Counted from the stretch's first letter, positions 45,098 to 53,331 are shown. The stretch: DNA of 64,000 nucleotides from Leifsonia soli (GCF_013408745.1 NZ_JACCBJ010000001.1:2480001-2544000), one strand, 5' to 3'. Notes: generated by a model from the sequence alone, not told the origin. Program-made: numbers and translations.

Positions 45098-45796
45098 TCA
45101 GCTCTCAGACTCGGTCTCGCCGGGGCGCGGCCAGGCCCGGACGAAGCGGTCGAACAGCTCCGCGAAGGTGCGCGCCTCCTCCGGGGTGAACGCCGACAGT
45201 GCAGCCTCCACGGCGGAGCGGCGGTGCGACCGCAGCTCGCTCAGCTGTGCCCGGCCAGAGCTCGTCAGCTGGATGAGCGCACGGCGCGCGTCGGACGGGT
45301 CAGGGACCCGGCGCACCAGACCGCGCTCTACGCCCTCCTGCACCAGGCGGCTCGCGCGCGGCTGGTCCACACCGATCGCGGCGGCCACCCCGCTCACGGA
45401 CAGATTGCGGTCGTCGGCCTCCGCCGCCTCCAGCGCCTCGAGCATCCGCACCCGGGCGATGCGGCCGAGCGAGCCGTCGCGCCCCCGGCGACCGGGGCCC
45501 GGACGAGCGGAGTCTCCGAACGGCGCGCCGCCGGGCGCACCGGGACCACCCGGGGTCGCGCCCGACCCGCCGGACCCGGGGACGAAGGGACCTGCGCCGA
45601 ACGGACCGGCGCCGAAGGGACCGCCCCAGTGACCGCCGCGGCCCTCGTGGTGGCCGTGCCCGTGCGGCATCCCCTCTCCCCACGGCGGTCGCCGGCGCGA
45701 CTGATCGCGCCGCACCGCCAGGAGGGCGTTCTCGACCAGGGCCACGATGTCCGCTTCCGGCGGAATCGGCGCATCCTCTTGACGTCCATCGCTCAT
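45098..45796 (-). CDS. MarR-family regulator with His/Gly-rich linker
   Basis: A 232-residue protein: a short acidic N-terminus with a helix (ADIVALVENALLAVRRDQSR), a ~75-residue Gly/Pro/His-rich segment (GMPHGHGHHEGRGGHW, then PFGAGPFGAGPF repeats), then a MarR winged helix (VSGVAAAIGVDQPRASRLVQ, wing DPSDARRALIQLT). The His-rich segment inside a DNA-binding protein suggests metal binding. ATG 45796 lies 7 nt after TATAGT (leaderless). Diverges from the next regulator across a 55-bp gap with twin operators. Confidence 0.83.
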   Translation of the reverse strand: MSDGRQEDAPIPPEADIVALVENALLAVRRDQSRRRPPWGEGMPHGHGHHEGRGGHWGGPFGAGPFGAGPFVPGSGGSGATPGGPGAPGGAPFGDSARPGPGRRGRDGSLGRIARVRMLEALEAAEADDRNLSVSGVAAAIGVDQPRASRLVQEGVERGLVRRVPDPSDARRALIQLTSSGRAQLSELRSHRRSAVEAALSAFTPEEARTFAELFDRFVRAWPRPGETESES

Positions 45797-45799
45797 GCA

Positions 45800-45829
45800 T
45801 GTAACTATACATTTACTTGTAACAGTACA
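45800..45829. promoter_or_regulatory. Twin 12-bp operators between divergent MarR-like genes
   Basis: TGTAACTATACA (45800-45811) and TGTAACAGTACA (45818-45829) are the same dyad, TGTA-AC-two bases-TACA, 18 bp apart centre to centre. The minus-strand -10 TATAGT (45804-45809) lies within the first copy, so a bound regulator would block that promoter. Confidence 0.75.
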
Positions 45830-45851
45830 TACATCGAAAGGAGAGTCAGCG

Positions 45852-46766
45852 ATGACGAAGATCGACGACTCCACACAGACGCCGCCCGGATACTGGTTCG
45901 GCGTGATCGAAGGCCGGCAGCACGAACGCATGCGCGAGGCGCTGGCCGACCTCGGGCTGCGCCGCGGAAGCTGGCGCATCCTCCACACCCTCGCCGACGG
46001 GCCGGCGACACCCGACGAGCTCGCCGAGCGGCTGCCCCACGGCGGCCGGCGTGATCGACGGGAGAACGCCGGAGGCCGCGGATTCGCCCACGGCCACGGG
46101 TACCACCCGGGCTGGCGCGGCCAGGAGCCGCGGGACGAGCGGCCGACCTCCCCCGACGATGGCGACGAGCGCCGGCCCCACGGCGACCGGCACCACGACG
46201 AGCACGCCCACCATGGCGAGCACGAGCACCACGAGCACGAGCGCCACGAGCACGAGCGCCACGAGCACAACGGCCTCCCGAGCGCCTTCGAGCGCGGCTA
46301 CGAGCGCGGTTTCGACCGCGGCTTCGCCTTCGGCGCCGTCCGCGCCGGCCACCCGTTCGGCCCGTACGCGGCCCACGCCGGCGGGCCCTTCCCCGGCGGA
46401 TACGCGTTCCCCGGCCCCGCTCGAGGGTTCGGCGGACCGTGGGGCCACCGTCACCACCCGTTCGACCGCGACGGTCGCGCCGAGCGCCGTGCGGCGCACC
46501 GCGTCCGCCGGGTCCTCGCCGAGTTCGTCGAGCGCGGCTGGGTCTGGTTCGACGGCGACCGCGCCACGCTGACCGACGAGGGACGCGCTGCGCACGACGA
46601 GGCGTTCGCCCGCGTCCAGGCCGTCCGGGTCGAACTGGCGAACGGCATCTCTGAGCAGGACTACGCGACCACGATGAGCACGCTGGAGACCATGGCGCGC
46701 AACCTCGGCTGGCAGCCGGGACGCCCGGCGGGGTCGCAGGATGGCGCGCCTAGTATGGACGCATGA
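45852..46766 (+). CDS. MarR/PadR-like winged-helix protein split by a His-rich insert
   Basis: A 304-residue protein. The N-terminus (GYWFGVIEGRQHERMREALA, then LGLRRGSWRILHTLADGPAT) is helix-turn-helix-like. After ELAERLPHGG the fold is interrupted by ~145 residues rich in His, Glu, Arg and Gly (EHEHHEHERHEHERHEHNG, then Gly/Phe/Pro repeats) and resumes at RVRRVLAEFVERGWVWFDGD with the wing and dimerisation helices. Pairing with the divergent MarR and its His-rich linker suggests a metal-responsive pair. ATG 45852 has AAGGAGAG upstream. Stop overlaps idi (ATGA). Confidence 0.8.
   Translation: MTKIDDSTQTPPGYWFGVIEGRQHERMREALADLGLRRGSWRILHTLADGPATPDELAERLPHGGRRDRRENAGGRGFAHGHGYHPGWRGQEPRDERPTSPDDGDERRPHGDRHHDEHAHHGEHEHHEHERHEHERHEHNGLPSAFERGYERGFDRGFAFGAVRAGHPFGPYAAHAGGPFPGGYAFPGPARGFGGPWGHRHHPFDRDGRAERRAAHRVRRVLAEFVERGWVWFDGDRATLTDEGRAAHDEAFARVQAVRVELANGISEQDYATTMSTLETMARNLGWQPGRPAGSQDGAPSMDA
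46751..46756 (+). promoter_or_regulatory. -10 box of a leaderless promoter (TAGTAT)
   Basis: Inside the upstream coding region, ending 6 nt before ATG 46763 of idi. Confidence 0.45.
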
Positions 46767-47314
46767 CCCCACCCCGCGAAGAGGTCGTACTGCTCGCCGA
46801 GGACGGCACGCCCATCGGCACGGCGGACAAGGCGACGGTGCACACGGAGTCCACTCCCCTGCACCTCGCCTTCTCCTGCCACCTCTTCGACGGAGAGGGC
46901 CGCATCCTCGTCACCCGCCGCGCTTTGAGTAAGGCGACGTGGCCGGGAGTGTGGACCAACTCGTTCTGCGGGCACCCCGGCCCCGGCGAGGCGATCGAGG
47001 AGGCCGTCCGCCGCCGCGCGCAGGACGAGCTCGGCGCCCGCATCGACAACCTGACGATCGCGCTCCCCGACTTCCGGTACCGCGCGGTCGACGCCGCCGG
47101 CATCGTCGAGTACGAGGTGTGCCCGGTCTACACGGCCACCGTCGTCGGCGAACTGGCGCCCGCCGCGAGCGAGGTCGCCGAATGGGCATGGGCCGACCCG
47201 CGCTCGCTGCTCTCCGCGGTCGACGCGACGCCGTGGGCCTTCAGCCCCTGGCTGACCCTCCAGCTCCCCGCCCTCTACGCCGACCGGAGCCTCGAAGCTT
47301 CGGGTCAGCTGTGA
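46763..47314 (+). CDS. idi: Isopentenyl-diphosphate delta-isomerase, type 1
   Basis: Interconverts IPP and DMAPP, the C5 units of isoprenoids. A 183-residue Nudix-fold enzyme with the catalytic Cys in NSFCGHPGPGE, the Nudix region GEAIEEAVRRRAQDELGA and the catalytic Glu in VEYEVCPVY. It overlaps the upstream regulator by 4 bp (ATGA), but also has its own TAGTAT -10 box 6 nt before ATG, so it may be transcribed both ways. Confidence 0.95.
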   Translation: MTPPREEVVLLAEDGTPIGTADKATVHTESTPLHLAFSCHLFDGEGRILVTRRALSKATWPGVWTNSFCGHPGPGEAIEEAVRRRAQDELGARIDNLTIALPDFRYRAVDAAGIVEYEVCPVYTATVVGELAPAASEVAEWAWADPRSLLSAVDATPWAFSPWLTLQLPALYADRSLEASGQL

Positions 47315-47327
47315 GTCGTGCTCATTA

Positions 47328-47386
47328 TTTTCCACCTGTGAAATTGACTGTGGATAACTAGGTTCCCGTCATGCCCGGAGGGGCAT
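47328..47386. other. Intergenic segment with DnaA-box-like motifs and a hairpin
   Basis: TTTTCCACC (47328-47336) and TGTGGATAA (47349-47357, the reverse complement of the DnaA box) face each other. A short hairpin ATGCCC/GGGCAT follows at 47371-47386, in the 87-bp gap between converging idi and the GH16-like gene. The hairpin is probably a terminator; the boxes may be chance or a titration site. Confidence 0.4.
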
Positions 47387-47401
47387 CCGTGCGGGCACGA
47401 A

Positions 47402-48148
47402 TCAGTTCGCCCACACCCGGTCGACCGACAGGGTCGGCACGAACGCGCTCCCGCCGGAGCGCTCGTCCGGCCAGTCCGGGAAGTCGAAGACCGCGAGCAT
47501 CAGCTGCAGCGGGTACTGCGGCGGCGCGTCCAGCAGCCGGACCACCCGGCCGTCGACCCGGAAGCTCGCCTCGTCCCCATCCCACCGGGCTTCGTAGGCA
47601 TGCGGCTCGGTGACGTCGATCGGAAGCCGGACGCGCTCGAAGTCCTCGGCGAGGCGCGGGTCGCGGAAGGCATGGAACCCCATCCCGACCAGCGCCGCGT
47701 CCTCCTCGACGTCGCGGCCGAACACCTCCATCACGCACAGCTCGCCGCTTCGCTCCGGTTCGTCTTCGAACCCGACCAGCCAGAGCGACGCCATCGATCG
47801 CGGGCCGAGGTAGAGGGAGGCGCGCATCCCGACCGTGCCGCGCTCGACCAGGCAGCCGCGGAACTCCTCCTGCGCCTCGCGCACCCGCAGCCCCTCGCGG
47901 AACGGCTGCTGTCCGATCGTCGAGCCGGCCGGCCCGGAGAAATTGCCGGTCTGCAGCCCGGAGACCCGCAGCGGAGGCTGGTGCTCCTCGGCGCACCACA
48001 GCCCCTGATCGGGCGGGATGCTCAGCTCCAGGCGGGAGTCGTGGATCAGGTAGTTGGCGCGCGTCTCGGCGAGCGAGCTCCAGGCGGGCAGGTAGTGCGG
48101 CAGCCAGACCGCGCGGTCGAGCTGCGGTTCGTCGAAGTCGTCGAACAC
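47402..48148 (-). CDS. Concanavalin-like glycoside hydrolase (GH16-like)
   Basis: A 248-residue beta-sandwich protein without signal peptide. It begins FDDFDEPQLDRAVWLPHYLP, as many GH16-related lectin-like proteins do, and contains ASLWLVGFEDEP and CVMEVFGRDV where a GH16 ExDxxE site would lie, but that catalytic pattern is not clearly intact. It may be a lectin or atypical glycosidase. GTG 48148 is 6 nt after GAGGGG, which overlaps the preceding stop. Confidence 0.7.
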   Translation of the reverse strand: MFDDFDEPQLDRAVWLPHYLPAWSSLAETRANYLIHDSRLELSIPPDQGLWCAEEHQPPLRVSGLQTGNFSGPAGSTIGQQPFREGLRVREAQEEFRGCLVERGTVGMRASLYLGPRSMASLWLVGFEDEPERSGELCVMEVFGRDVEEDAALVGMGFHAFRDPRLAEDFERVRLPIDVTEPHAYEARWDGDEASFRVDGRVVRLLDAPPQYPLQLMLAVFDFPDWPDERSGGSAFVPTLSVDRVWAN

Positions 48149-48158
48149 CGCGCGCCCC

Positions 48159-48686
48159 TCATCCGGTGCGGGTGGCGTCGATGTGCTGCTCGAGCCACCA
48201 GGTGCGGCCCTCGTCGTCGGAGACCCAGCCGTCCCACTCGAACGACTCGTCGGTGATGCTGGAGAAGTTCCAGCGGATGGGGCGGCCGTCGGTCTGCGTG
48301 CCGTCCTGCCGGATGCCGTCACGGCGGTGCGGGGTCGCGACGAGCGTGCAGAAGTCCCCCGTCGCCGCCCCGAACCAGCTGACCCGCCAGGCACCGAGGG
48401 CGGTGTCGTACACGCGGACGGTCGACCCGCGCCCGCGGGTGCCCTCCGGGTCGGTCTCGTCGCGGATGACGAGGACGTCCTGCACCGCGCGACCGCCGAG
48501 CGTATAGGCGAAGATCCACTCCTCGGCGGACTCGGTCCACATCCCGGTCCGCTCGTCCAGGCGCCGGACATCGGCGCTCCAGCTGCCGACCAGCCGGCCG
48601 AACAGGTGCATCCGCTGCGGGTTCTCCGCCATCGGCCCCGAACTGATCAGAGCCCGTGCGAAGGCCGCGTCGGTGGTCTCGCTCAT
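48159..48686 (-). CDS. Uncharacterised protein (DUF1579-like)
   Basis: A 175-residue soluble protein: MHLFGRLVGSWSADVRRLDE, WIFAYTLGGRAVQDVLVIRD, GRGSTVRVYDTALGAWRVSW and ITDESFEWDGWVSDDEGRTW. It reads as a lipocalin-like barrel, as in DUF1579/heme-binding-like proteins; function unknown. ATG 48686 has GAGAGGGG upstream. It lies 26 bp after dcd, probably in one transcript. Confidence 0.68.
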   Translation of the reverse strand: MSETTDAAFARALISSGPMAENPQRMHLFGRLVGSWSADVRRLDERTGMWTESAEEWIFAYTLGGRAVQDVLVIRDETDPEGTRGRGSTVRVYDTALGAWRVSWFGAATGDFCTLVATPHRRDGIRQDGTQTDGRPIRWNFSSITDESFEWDGWVSDDEGRTWWLEQHIDATRTG

Positions 48687-48712
48687 GGTGCCCCTCTCGG
48701 TCGGCGTGCGGG

Positions 48713-49315
48713 TCAGGCGGGTCGCCCCGCCTCGGTGGTGGAGACGTCGGTGCGGTGGAAGTTGAGATACGACCGGGACGCCGTCGGCCCGCGCTGCCCC
48801 TGATACCGGGACGAGTACTCCGCCGATCCGTACGGCCGCTCGGCCGCCGACGACAGACGGAAGAAGCACATCTGGCCGATCTTCATGCCCGGCCACAGCT
48901 TGATCGGGAGCGTCGCCACGTTGCTCAGCTCGAGGGTCACGTGACCCGAGAACCCCGGGTCGATGAACCCGGCGGTGGAGTGGGTCAGCAGTCCGAGCCG
49001 ACCGAGCGAGCTCTTGCCCTCCAGGCGCGCCGCGACGTCGTCGGGCAGGCTCACCAGCTCGAACGTGGAGCCCAGGACGAACTCGCCGGGGTGCAGGATG
49101 AACGGCTGATCCGCATCCACTTCGACGAAGCGGGTCAGCTCGGGCTGGTCCTCGGCCGGGTCGATGAACGGGTACTTGTGGTTGTCGAAGAGCCGGAAGA
49201 ACCGGTCGAGCCGCACGTCGATGCTCGACGGCTGGACCATCTCCGCCTCGAACGGCTCCAGAGAGATCCGCCCGGCACCCAGCTCGGCCTTGATGTCGCG
49301 ATCGGAGAGAAGCAC
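48713..49315 (-). CDS. dcd: dCTP deaminase (probably dUMP-forming)
   Basis: Provides dUMP for thymidylate synthesis. A 200-residue protein with [37 protein letters not shown], and the active-site block [20 protein letters not shown], then [11 protein letters not shown]. The actinobacterial enzyme often also has dUTPase activity. GTG 49315 has TAGGCT (49322-49327) 6 nt upstream (leaderless). Confidence 0.95.
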   Translation of the reverse strand: MLLSDRDIKAELGAGRISLEPFEAEMVQPSSIDVRLDRFFRLFDNHKYPFIDPAEDQPELTRFVEVDADQPFILHPGEFVLGSTFELVSLPDDVAARLEGKSSLGRLGLLTHSTAGFIDPGFSGHVTLELSNVATLPIKLWPGMKIGQMCFFRLSSAAERPYGSAEYSSRYQGQRGPTASRSYLNFHRTDVSTTEAGRPA

Positions 49316-49321
49316 GGGGCC

Positions 49322-49327
49322 AGCCTA
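49322..49327 (-). promoter_or_regulatory. -10 box of a leaderless promoter (TAGGCT)
   Basis: Ends 6 nt before GTG 49315 of dcd. Confidence 0.5.
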
Positions 49328-49381
49328 TCGGGTGGGAATCGTCGCGCACCCGTCGTCGTCCGCAGGCCGTGCTCGCGCGCG

Positions 49382-49648
49382 TCAGTCGCGGCGGAATCCC
49401 TGCGTCGCGTCGTCGTAGGTGGTGTGAGGCCGGGTGATCGGGCCGGCCACGGGCGGCGGCGCGGCGGCACGCGAGAGGGCGTGGAGCACGAGGTCCTCCA
49501 CCATCCGCGCCGCCGTCGTCCGCCGGTGCTGGGCGATGCGCACCAGGGCGGCGTACGCCGGTTCGTCGAGATGGATCTTCAACGGCATCCCGCCGGGCAC
49601 CCGGCCCGGGCCGAGCGTGGTGGGCGCCGTGATGTCGGCTTCACTCAT
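49382..49648 (-). CDS. Small ribbon-helix-helix-like protein
   Basis: An 88-residue protein with MPLKIHLDEPAYAALVRIAQ followed by RRTTAARMVEDLVLHALSRA: a beta strand and two helices in the manner of an RHH DNA-binding domain or antitoxin. No adjacent toxin gene is seen. ATG 49648 has no strong ribosome site. Confidence 0.65.
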   Translation of the reverse strand: MSEADITAPTTLGPGRVPGGMPLKIHLDEPAYAALVRIAQHRRTTAARMVEDLVLHALSRAAAPPPVAGPITRPHTTYDDATQGFRRD

Positions 49649-49779
49649 GGCGGAAGTGTGCCCGGGCGAGCCCGTCACGGCTAGACACCATGTGCGCGGC
49701 CGGATCCGCAGAAGTGGTGCATAGCCAGGAGCCCCCTCAGGGGCGCACCATTCCGCCAACAGGATCTGGGAGGTGCGAG

Positions 49780-50178
49780 ATGTCGGATGCCAGAACCACC
49801 GGCTGGGTCGGGTGGGCCTATTTCGCGGCGGTCATGCTGTTCATCGGGGCGGCGATCGACCTGTTCTACGGGATCATGGCGATCATCGGCCCGAATACGG
49901 CCTACTTCGTCGGCTCCGGCGGCGGGGTGGCGTCGTTCGACGTCGCGGCGTGGGGGTGGTGGTCGGTGATCGTGGGCGTGCTCCTGCTGCTGGCCGGCCT
50001 CTTCCTGCTCCGGGGGGCGATGTGGGCGCGCGTCGTGGCCGTGGTGATCGCCGCGGTCAGCGCCGTCTCCCACGTGATGTCGCTTCCGGCGCAACCGTGG
50101 TGGTCGGCCATCGCGATCACGCTCGACGTGCTGGTGATCTACGCCGTCACCGTGCACGGACGAGAACTTCGCCGCTAG
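49780..50178 (+). CDS. DUF7144-like four-helix membrane protein (paralogue)
   Basis: A 132-residue protein with four hydrophobic segments, strongly similar to the product at 9621-10022 along its length: FYGIMAIIGPNTAYFVGSGG aligns with FYGIVALFGPSTGYFVSSSG, and both end AVTVHGRELRR. ATG 49780 has GGGAGG upstream. First of a run of small, probably stress-related genes. Confidence 0.78.
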   Translation: MSDARTTGWVGWAYFAAVMLFIGAAIDLFYGIMAIIGPNTAYFVGSGGGVASFDVAAWGWWSVIVGVLLLLAGLFLLRGAMWARVVAVVIAAVSAVSHVMSLPAQPWWSAIAITLDVLVIYAVTVHGRELRR

Positions 50179-50195
50179 CCGCCAGGAGATGTCGC

Positions 50196-50462
50196 GTGAG
50201 CACCGGGACGTACCGGGCCCTCTTCCTGCACCCGGATGAGGACGAGGACGACTTCAGCGCCCAGCTGCCGGTGCTGAGCGAGACGCCGCCCGCACTGATC
50301 CGCGCCGCGACGACGTTCGAGGGCGCGCAGGCGGTGGCGGTGTACCGGCTGGCGGAGGCGAGTTCGTGGCCCGAGGCGGCCGCCTTCCTCTACGAGAAGA
50401 CCGTCCCTGGCACGGTGCCGGGCGGCGCCCGGCTCGAGCAGGTCGCGACTCCGGACGACTGA
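50196..50462 (+). CDS. Small acidic protein, function unknown
   Basis: An 88-residue soluble protein (YRALFLHPDEDEDDFSAQLP, then FEGAQAVAVYRLAEASSWPE, ending VATPDD). GTG 50196 has AGGAGA 6 nt upstream. It follows the DUF7144-like gene by 17 bp. The ending VATPDD recurs inside the unknown protein at 53375, a faint hint of relation. Confidence 0.65.
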   Translation: MSTGTYRALFLHPDEDEDDFSAQLPVLSETPPALIRAATTFEGAQAVAVYRLAEASSWPEAAAFLYEKTVPGTVPGGARLEQVATPDD

Positions 50463-50536
50463 CCGTCGGCCGGCGGCTCCCCGGGAGCAGCAATCGTCGG
50501 CGCACCAGCGCCGACTTCCAGAAAGGTGAAGGAAAA

Positions 50537-51064
50537 ATGACCGATCAACCCTATGTGGCGATCGCCGCACAGTACGCGAGCGAGGACGAGGCGGTGGCGG
50601 ACTTCGACCGCCTCCACGCCCGCTACAAGGAGCGCGGCCACCATGCGGCGTTCGACGCGGCGGTGGTGGTCCGCGACACGGAGGGGAAGGTCTCGATCCC
50701 GAAGCGGGACGACGGCGGCAAGCACCACGGCGGCCGCAAAGGGCTCGCCATCGGGCTCGCCGGCGGACTGGTCGTCGCGCTGTTCCCGGCCGTCGCGCTC
50801 GGAGGCGCTCTCCTGGCCGGCGGCGCCGGCGGGGCGGGCATCGGCGCGCTCGCGGGCCACATCTCCAAGAAGTCGTCCGCCGAGGACCTCAAGGCGATCA
50901 GCGAGACCCTGCACGCGGGGAGCTCGGGCATCGTGGTGGTCGTCGACCCCAGCGAGGCGGACGAGATCGAACGGCTGCTGACCAACGCGACCGGCATCAC
51001 CAAGAAGCAGATCGCCGTCGACGAGGAGAAGCTGGAGAACGAGGTTCAGGACGCGGCGGACTGA
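50537..51064 (+). CDS. DUF1269-like membrane-associated protein
   Basis: A 175-residue protein: an N-terminal alpha/beta part (YVAIAAQYASEDEAVADFDR), a Gly/Ala-rich hydrophobic hairpin (about 73-105: GLAIGLAGGLVVALFPAVAL, GGAGGAGIGALAGH), and a C-terminal part with GIVVVVDPSEADEIERLL. This matches the general/stress DUF1269 pattern. ATG 50537 has AAGGTGAAGG upstream; a strong terminator follows. Confidence 0.78.
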   Translation: MTDQPYVAIAAQYASEDEAVADFDRLHARYKERGHHAAFDAAVVVRDTEGKVSIPKRDDGGKHHGGRKGLAIGLAGGLVVALFPAVALGGALLAGGAGGAGIGALAGHISKKSSAEDLKAISETLHAGSSGIVVVVDPSEADEIERLLTNATGITKKQIAVDEEKLENEVQDAAD

Positions 51065-51081
51065 CGTCGTCCCACGGCGCC

Positions 51082-51109
51082 GCGGGGGAGGGCGACCGCC
51101 CTCCCCCGC
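51082..51109 (+). terminator. 12-bp perfect hairpin after the DUF1269-like gene
   Basis: GCGGGGGAGGGC pairs exactly with GCCCTCCCCCGC around a 4-nt loop, 17 bp after the stop. Confidence 0.75.
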
Positions 51110-51138
51110 CGCTTCGCCAGCCCTGTTGTGCGCGCGCG

Positions 51139-51144
51139 TAGCAT
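51139..51144 (+). promoter_or_regulatory. -10 box of a leaderless promoter (TAGCAT)
   Basis: Ends 6 nt before GTG 51151 of the TetR gene. Confidence 0.5.
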
Positions 51145-51150
51145 GAAGAC

Positions 51151-51774
51151 GTGACGGCGGCCTCCGATTCGACGCCCGCGCGCCTGACTGCGCGCGGAGC
51201 GAAGACGCGCGAACGGATCGTCAGCGCTGCAGCGGATCTGATGTACACGCGCGGCGTCGGTGCCACGACGCTCGACGACATCATGACGGCGAGCGGGGTC
51301 AGCAAGTCGCAGCTCTACCGGCACTTCGCGAACAAGGACGAGATCGTCCGGGCGGCCATCGAGCTCATGGGCGAGCGCGTCATCCAGCGGGAGCAGAGCA
51401 GTCTCGGTGGCGTCACGAGCCTCGCCGATCTGCGACGGTGGCGCGACGCCCTCGTGCAGAACAATGCGGTGCGTCACGGCGCGTACGGGTGCGCTCTCGG
51501 ATCGTTCGCCTCCGAGGTGTCCGACCATGACGACGTCGCCCGGCGGAGCCTGATGGCGCTGTTCGCCGAGTGGCAGGATCTCCTCTCGGGAGCGATGGAG
51601 CGCCTGCGCGCGAACGGCGCCCTCCCTCCCGACGCGCCCGTCGAGGGTCTCGCGGTCGGCCTCCTGGCCGCACTGCAGGGAGGATACGTGCTCGCCCAGA
51701 CCGCGCGGGACGTCACGCCGATGGCGACATCGCTCGATATGGCCATCAGCCACATCGAGAGCCTCGCGACGTAG
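51151..51774 (+). CDS. TetR/AcrR family transcriptional regulator
   Basis: A 207-residue regulator. Helix-turn-helix ERIVSAAADLMYTRGVGATT, LDDIMTASGVSKSQLYRHFA at about residues 20-60; a C-terminal domain of the TetR_C type found in NemR-like regulators of reductases. It lies directly upstream of an MDR oxidoreductase whose promoter carries a near-perfect dyad, the likely target. Leaderless GTG start. Confidence 0.88.
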   Translation: MTAASDSTPARLTARGAKTRERIVSAAADLMYTRGVGATTLDDIMTASGVSKSQLYRHFANKDEIVRAAIELMGERVIQREQSSLGGVTSLADLRRWRDALVQNNAVRHGAYGCALGSFASEVSDHDDVARRSLMALFAEWQDLLSGAMERLRANGALPPDAPVEGLAVGLLAALQGGYVLAQTARDVTPMATSLDMAISHIESLAT

Positions 51775-51821
51775 GGGCACCCTCTTCGCTCAACCGCCAG
51801 CATGTGACCAGAGCCATCACA

Positions 51822-51845
51822 AAACTGGACTTTTTAGTCCTGTTT
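51822..51845. promoter_or_regulatory. Probable TetR operator of the MDR oxidoreductase
   Basis: AAACTGGACT and AGTCCTGTTT flank TTTT: 10-bp arms with one mismatch. A -10 box TAGCAT follows at 51851-51856, so the operator covers the -35 and spacer region. Confidence 0.7.
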
Positions 51846-51934
51846 GTGTTTAGCATGTTCCCGGATTCGGCCAGAGGGTCGAACCTGGAGATAGGCACGG
51901 CCGCTTCGCGGTCGTCCACGCAAGGAGGTATCCG

Positions 51935-52852
51935 ATGAAGGCCGTAGTCGTGACAGATCGGACGGCGGGAGCTGCCGGGATGACCCTGGTGGATCGTCCG
52001 GAGCCGAAGCCGGCCATCAACGACGTCGTCGTCGAGGTGCACGCCGCCGCCTACGTTCCCACCGAGCTGGAATGGCCGTCCACCTGGGTCGACCGCGCCG
52101 GCCGGGACAGGTCGCCGTCCATCCTCGGACACGACGTGGCCGGCGTCGTCACCGCACTCGGCTACGGCACGACCGGGCTCACGATCGGACAACGGGTCTT
52201 CGGCATCACCGATTGGCACCGCGACGGGACCCTGGCCGAGTACGTCACGGTCGAGTCCCGCAATCTCGCGGCTCTTCCCGGAGACGTGGAGTTCACCGTC
52301 GGGGCGAGCCTGCCGATCTCCGGCCTCACCGCGTGGCAGGGCCTGTTCCAGCACGGCCGCCTGCGGTCGGGGCAGACGGTCCTCGCTCACGGAGCGGCTG
52401 GCGCGGTCGGAACGATGGTCAGCCAGCTCGCGCGGGAGGCGGGCGCCCATGTCATCGGTTCCGGGCGCGCCGCCGACCGGGGCAAAGCCCTCGACTACGG
52501 AGCCCATGAATTCATCGACCTCGAGAACGACGACCTCGCCGACATCGGACGAGTGGACCTGGTCTTCGACGTCATCGGCGGTGAGATCCAGGAGAAGTCC
52601 GCACTCCTCATCCGCCCCGGAGGGACACTCGTGACAGTCACCGGGCTAGGCGGCGTGCGGCCAGAGGAGGGCCTGTCGATCGACTTCGTCGTCGAGTCGG
52701 TGCCGTCGCACCTGACGGAGATCGTCCAGCGCGTCCGGGACGGCCGCCTCCGCAGCAACATCGACGAGATCGCGCCGCTCGACGACGCCGTCGCGGCGCT
52801 GAATCCGACCCAGCGCCGCCGGGGCAAGACCGTCATCGACGTCCGTTCCTGA
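51935..52852 (+). CDS. Zinc-free MDR oxidoreductase (quinone reductase-like)
   Basis: A 305-residue NADP-dependent medium-chain reductase: MKAVVVTDRTAGAAGMTLVD, GHDVAGVVTALGYG, and cofactor fold VLAHGAAGAVGTMVSQLARE. No zinc-binding cysteine cluster, as in quinone oxidoreductases/enoyl reductases. ATG 51935 has AAGGAGGT upstream, the best ribosome site in the region. Probably controlled by the upstream TetR; role in quinone or electrophile detoxification is inferred. Confidence 0.88.
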   Translation: MKAVVVTDRTAGAAGMTLVDRPEPKPAINDVVVEVHAAAYVPTELEWPSTWVDRAGRDRSPSILGHDVAGVVTALGYGTTGLTIGQRVFGITDWHRDGTLAEYVTVESRNLAALPGDVEFTVGASLPISGLTAWQGLFQHGRLRSGQTVLAHGAAGAVGTMVSQLAREAGAHVIGSGRAADRGKALDYGAHEFIDLENDDLADIGRVDLVFDVIGGEIQEKSALLIRPGGTLVTVTGLGGVRPEEGLSIDFVVESVPSHLTEIVQRVRDGRLRSNIDEIAPLDDAVAALNPTQRRRGKTVIDVRS

Positions 52853-52881
52853 CCACCACCTCCCGAAGAGAGGATCACCAC

Positions 52882-53331
52882 ATGCCTGACGCAGAATTCG
52901 AGTACCCGGATGAAGCCGGGTATCCCGACGGAGTCGGAACCCTCACCCAGGATCAGCTGGTGCTCATCGATGAGGTGAGGGAGGACCACTCCTCCGCGAT
53001 CGACTTCTTCGTCGTGGACAACCACGAGGATTCGACCTACGAGGCGATCGCCGGAGACACCGTCATCGGCGGTCTGACCTACTCCATCGCCGACGAGAAG
53101 CGGTTCGTCCTCGTCGCCGCCGCAGTGTTCCCGGAGTACCGGGGCCAGGGCGTCGCCACCGAACTCATCCGCCGGGTTCTTGACGACCTCCGCGCGCGCG
53201 GCATCACCGTCACCGTCCTCTGCCCGATCGTGCGGGAGTTCATCGACCGCACCCCCTCGTACGAGGACCTCGTCGACACGGAGCTCCCGGGTGTGCGGAC
53301 GCGGCGGCACGACGACGGCAGCCCCGTGTGA
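52882..53331 (+). CDS. YjdJ-type GNAT acetyltransferase-like protein
   Basis: A 149-residue protein with an acidic N-terminus and a small GNAT fold: NHEDSTYEAIAGDTVIGGLT, VLVAAAVFPEYRGQGVATEL and IRRVLDDLRARGITVTVLCP. The short GNAT form (YjdJ/GTPase-linked type) often acts without a known acceptor. It follows the MDR gene by 29 bp, likely in its operon. Confidence 0.82.
   Translation: MPDAEFEYPDEAGYPDGVGTLTQDQLVLIDEVREDHSSAIDFFVVDNHEDSTYEAIAGDTVIGGLTYSIADEKRFVLVAAAVFPEYRGQGVATELIRRVLDDLRARGITVTVLCPIVREFIDRTPSYEDLVDTELPGVRTRRHDDGSPV

Noticed and set aside
46180..46275. Short tandem repeats considered as CRISPR or minisatellite
   Set aside because: They encode the in-frame His/Glu-rich insert of the regulator; there are no spacers.
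47328..47357. Chromosome origin
   Set aside because: Only two DnaA-like boxes, no dnaA/dnaN/gyrB nearby and no AT-rich unwinding region.
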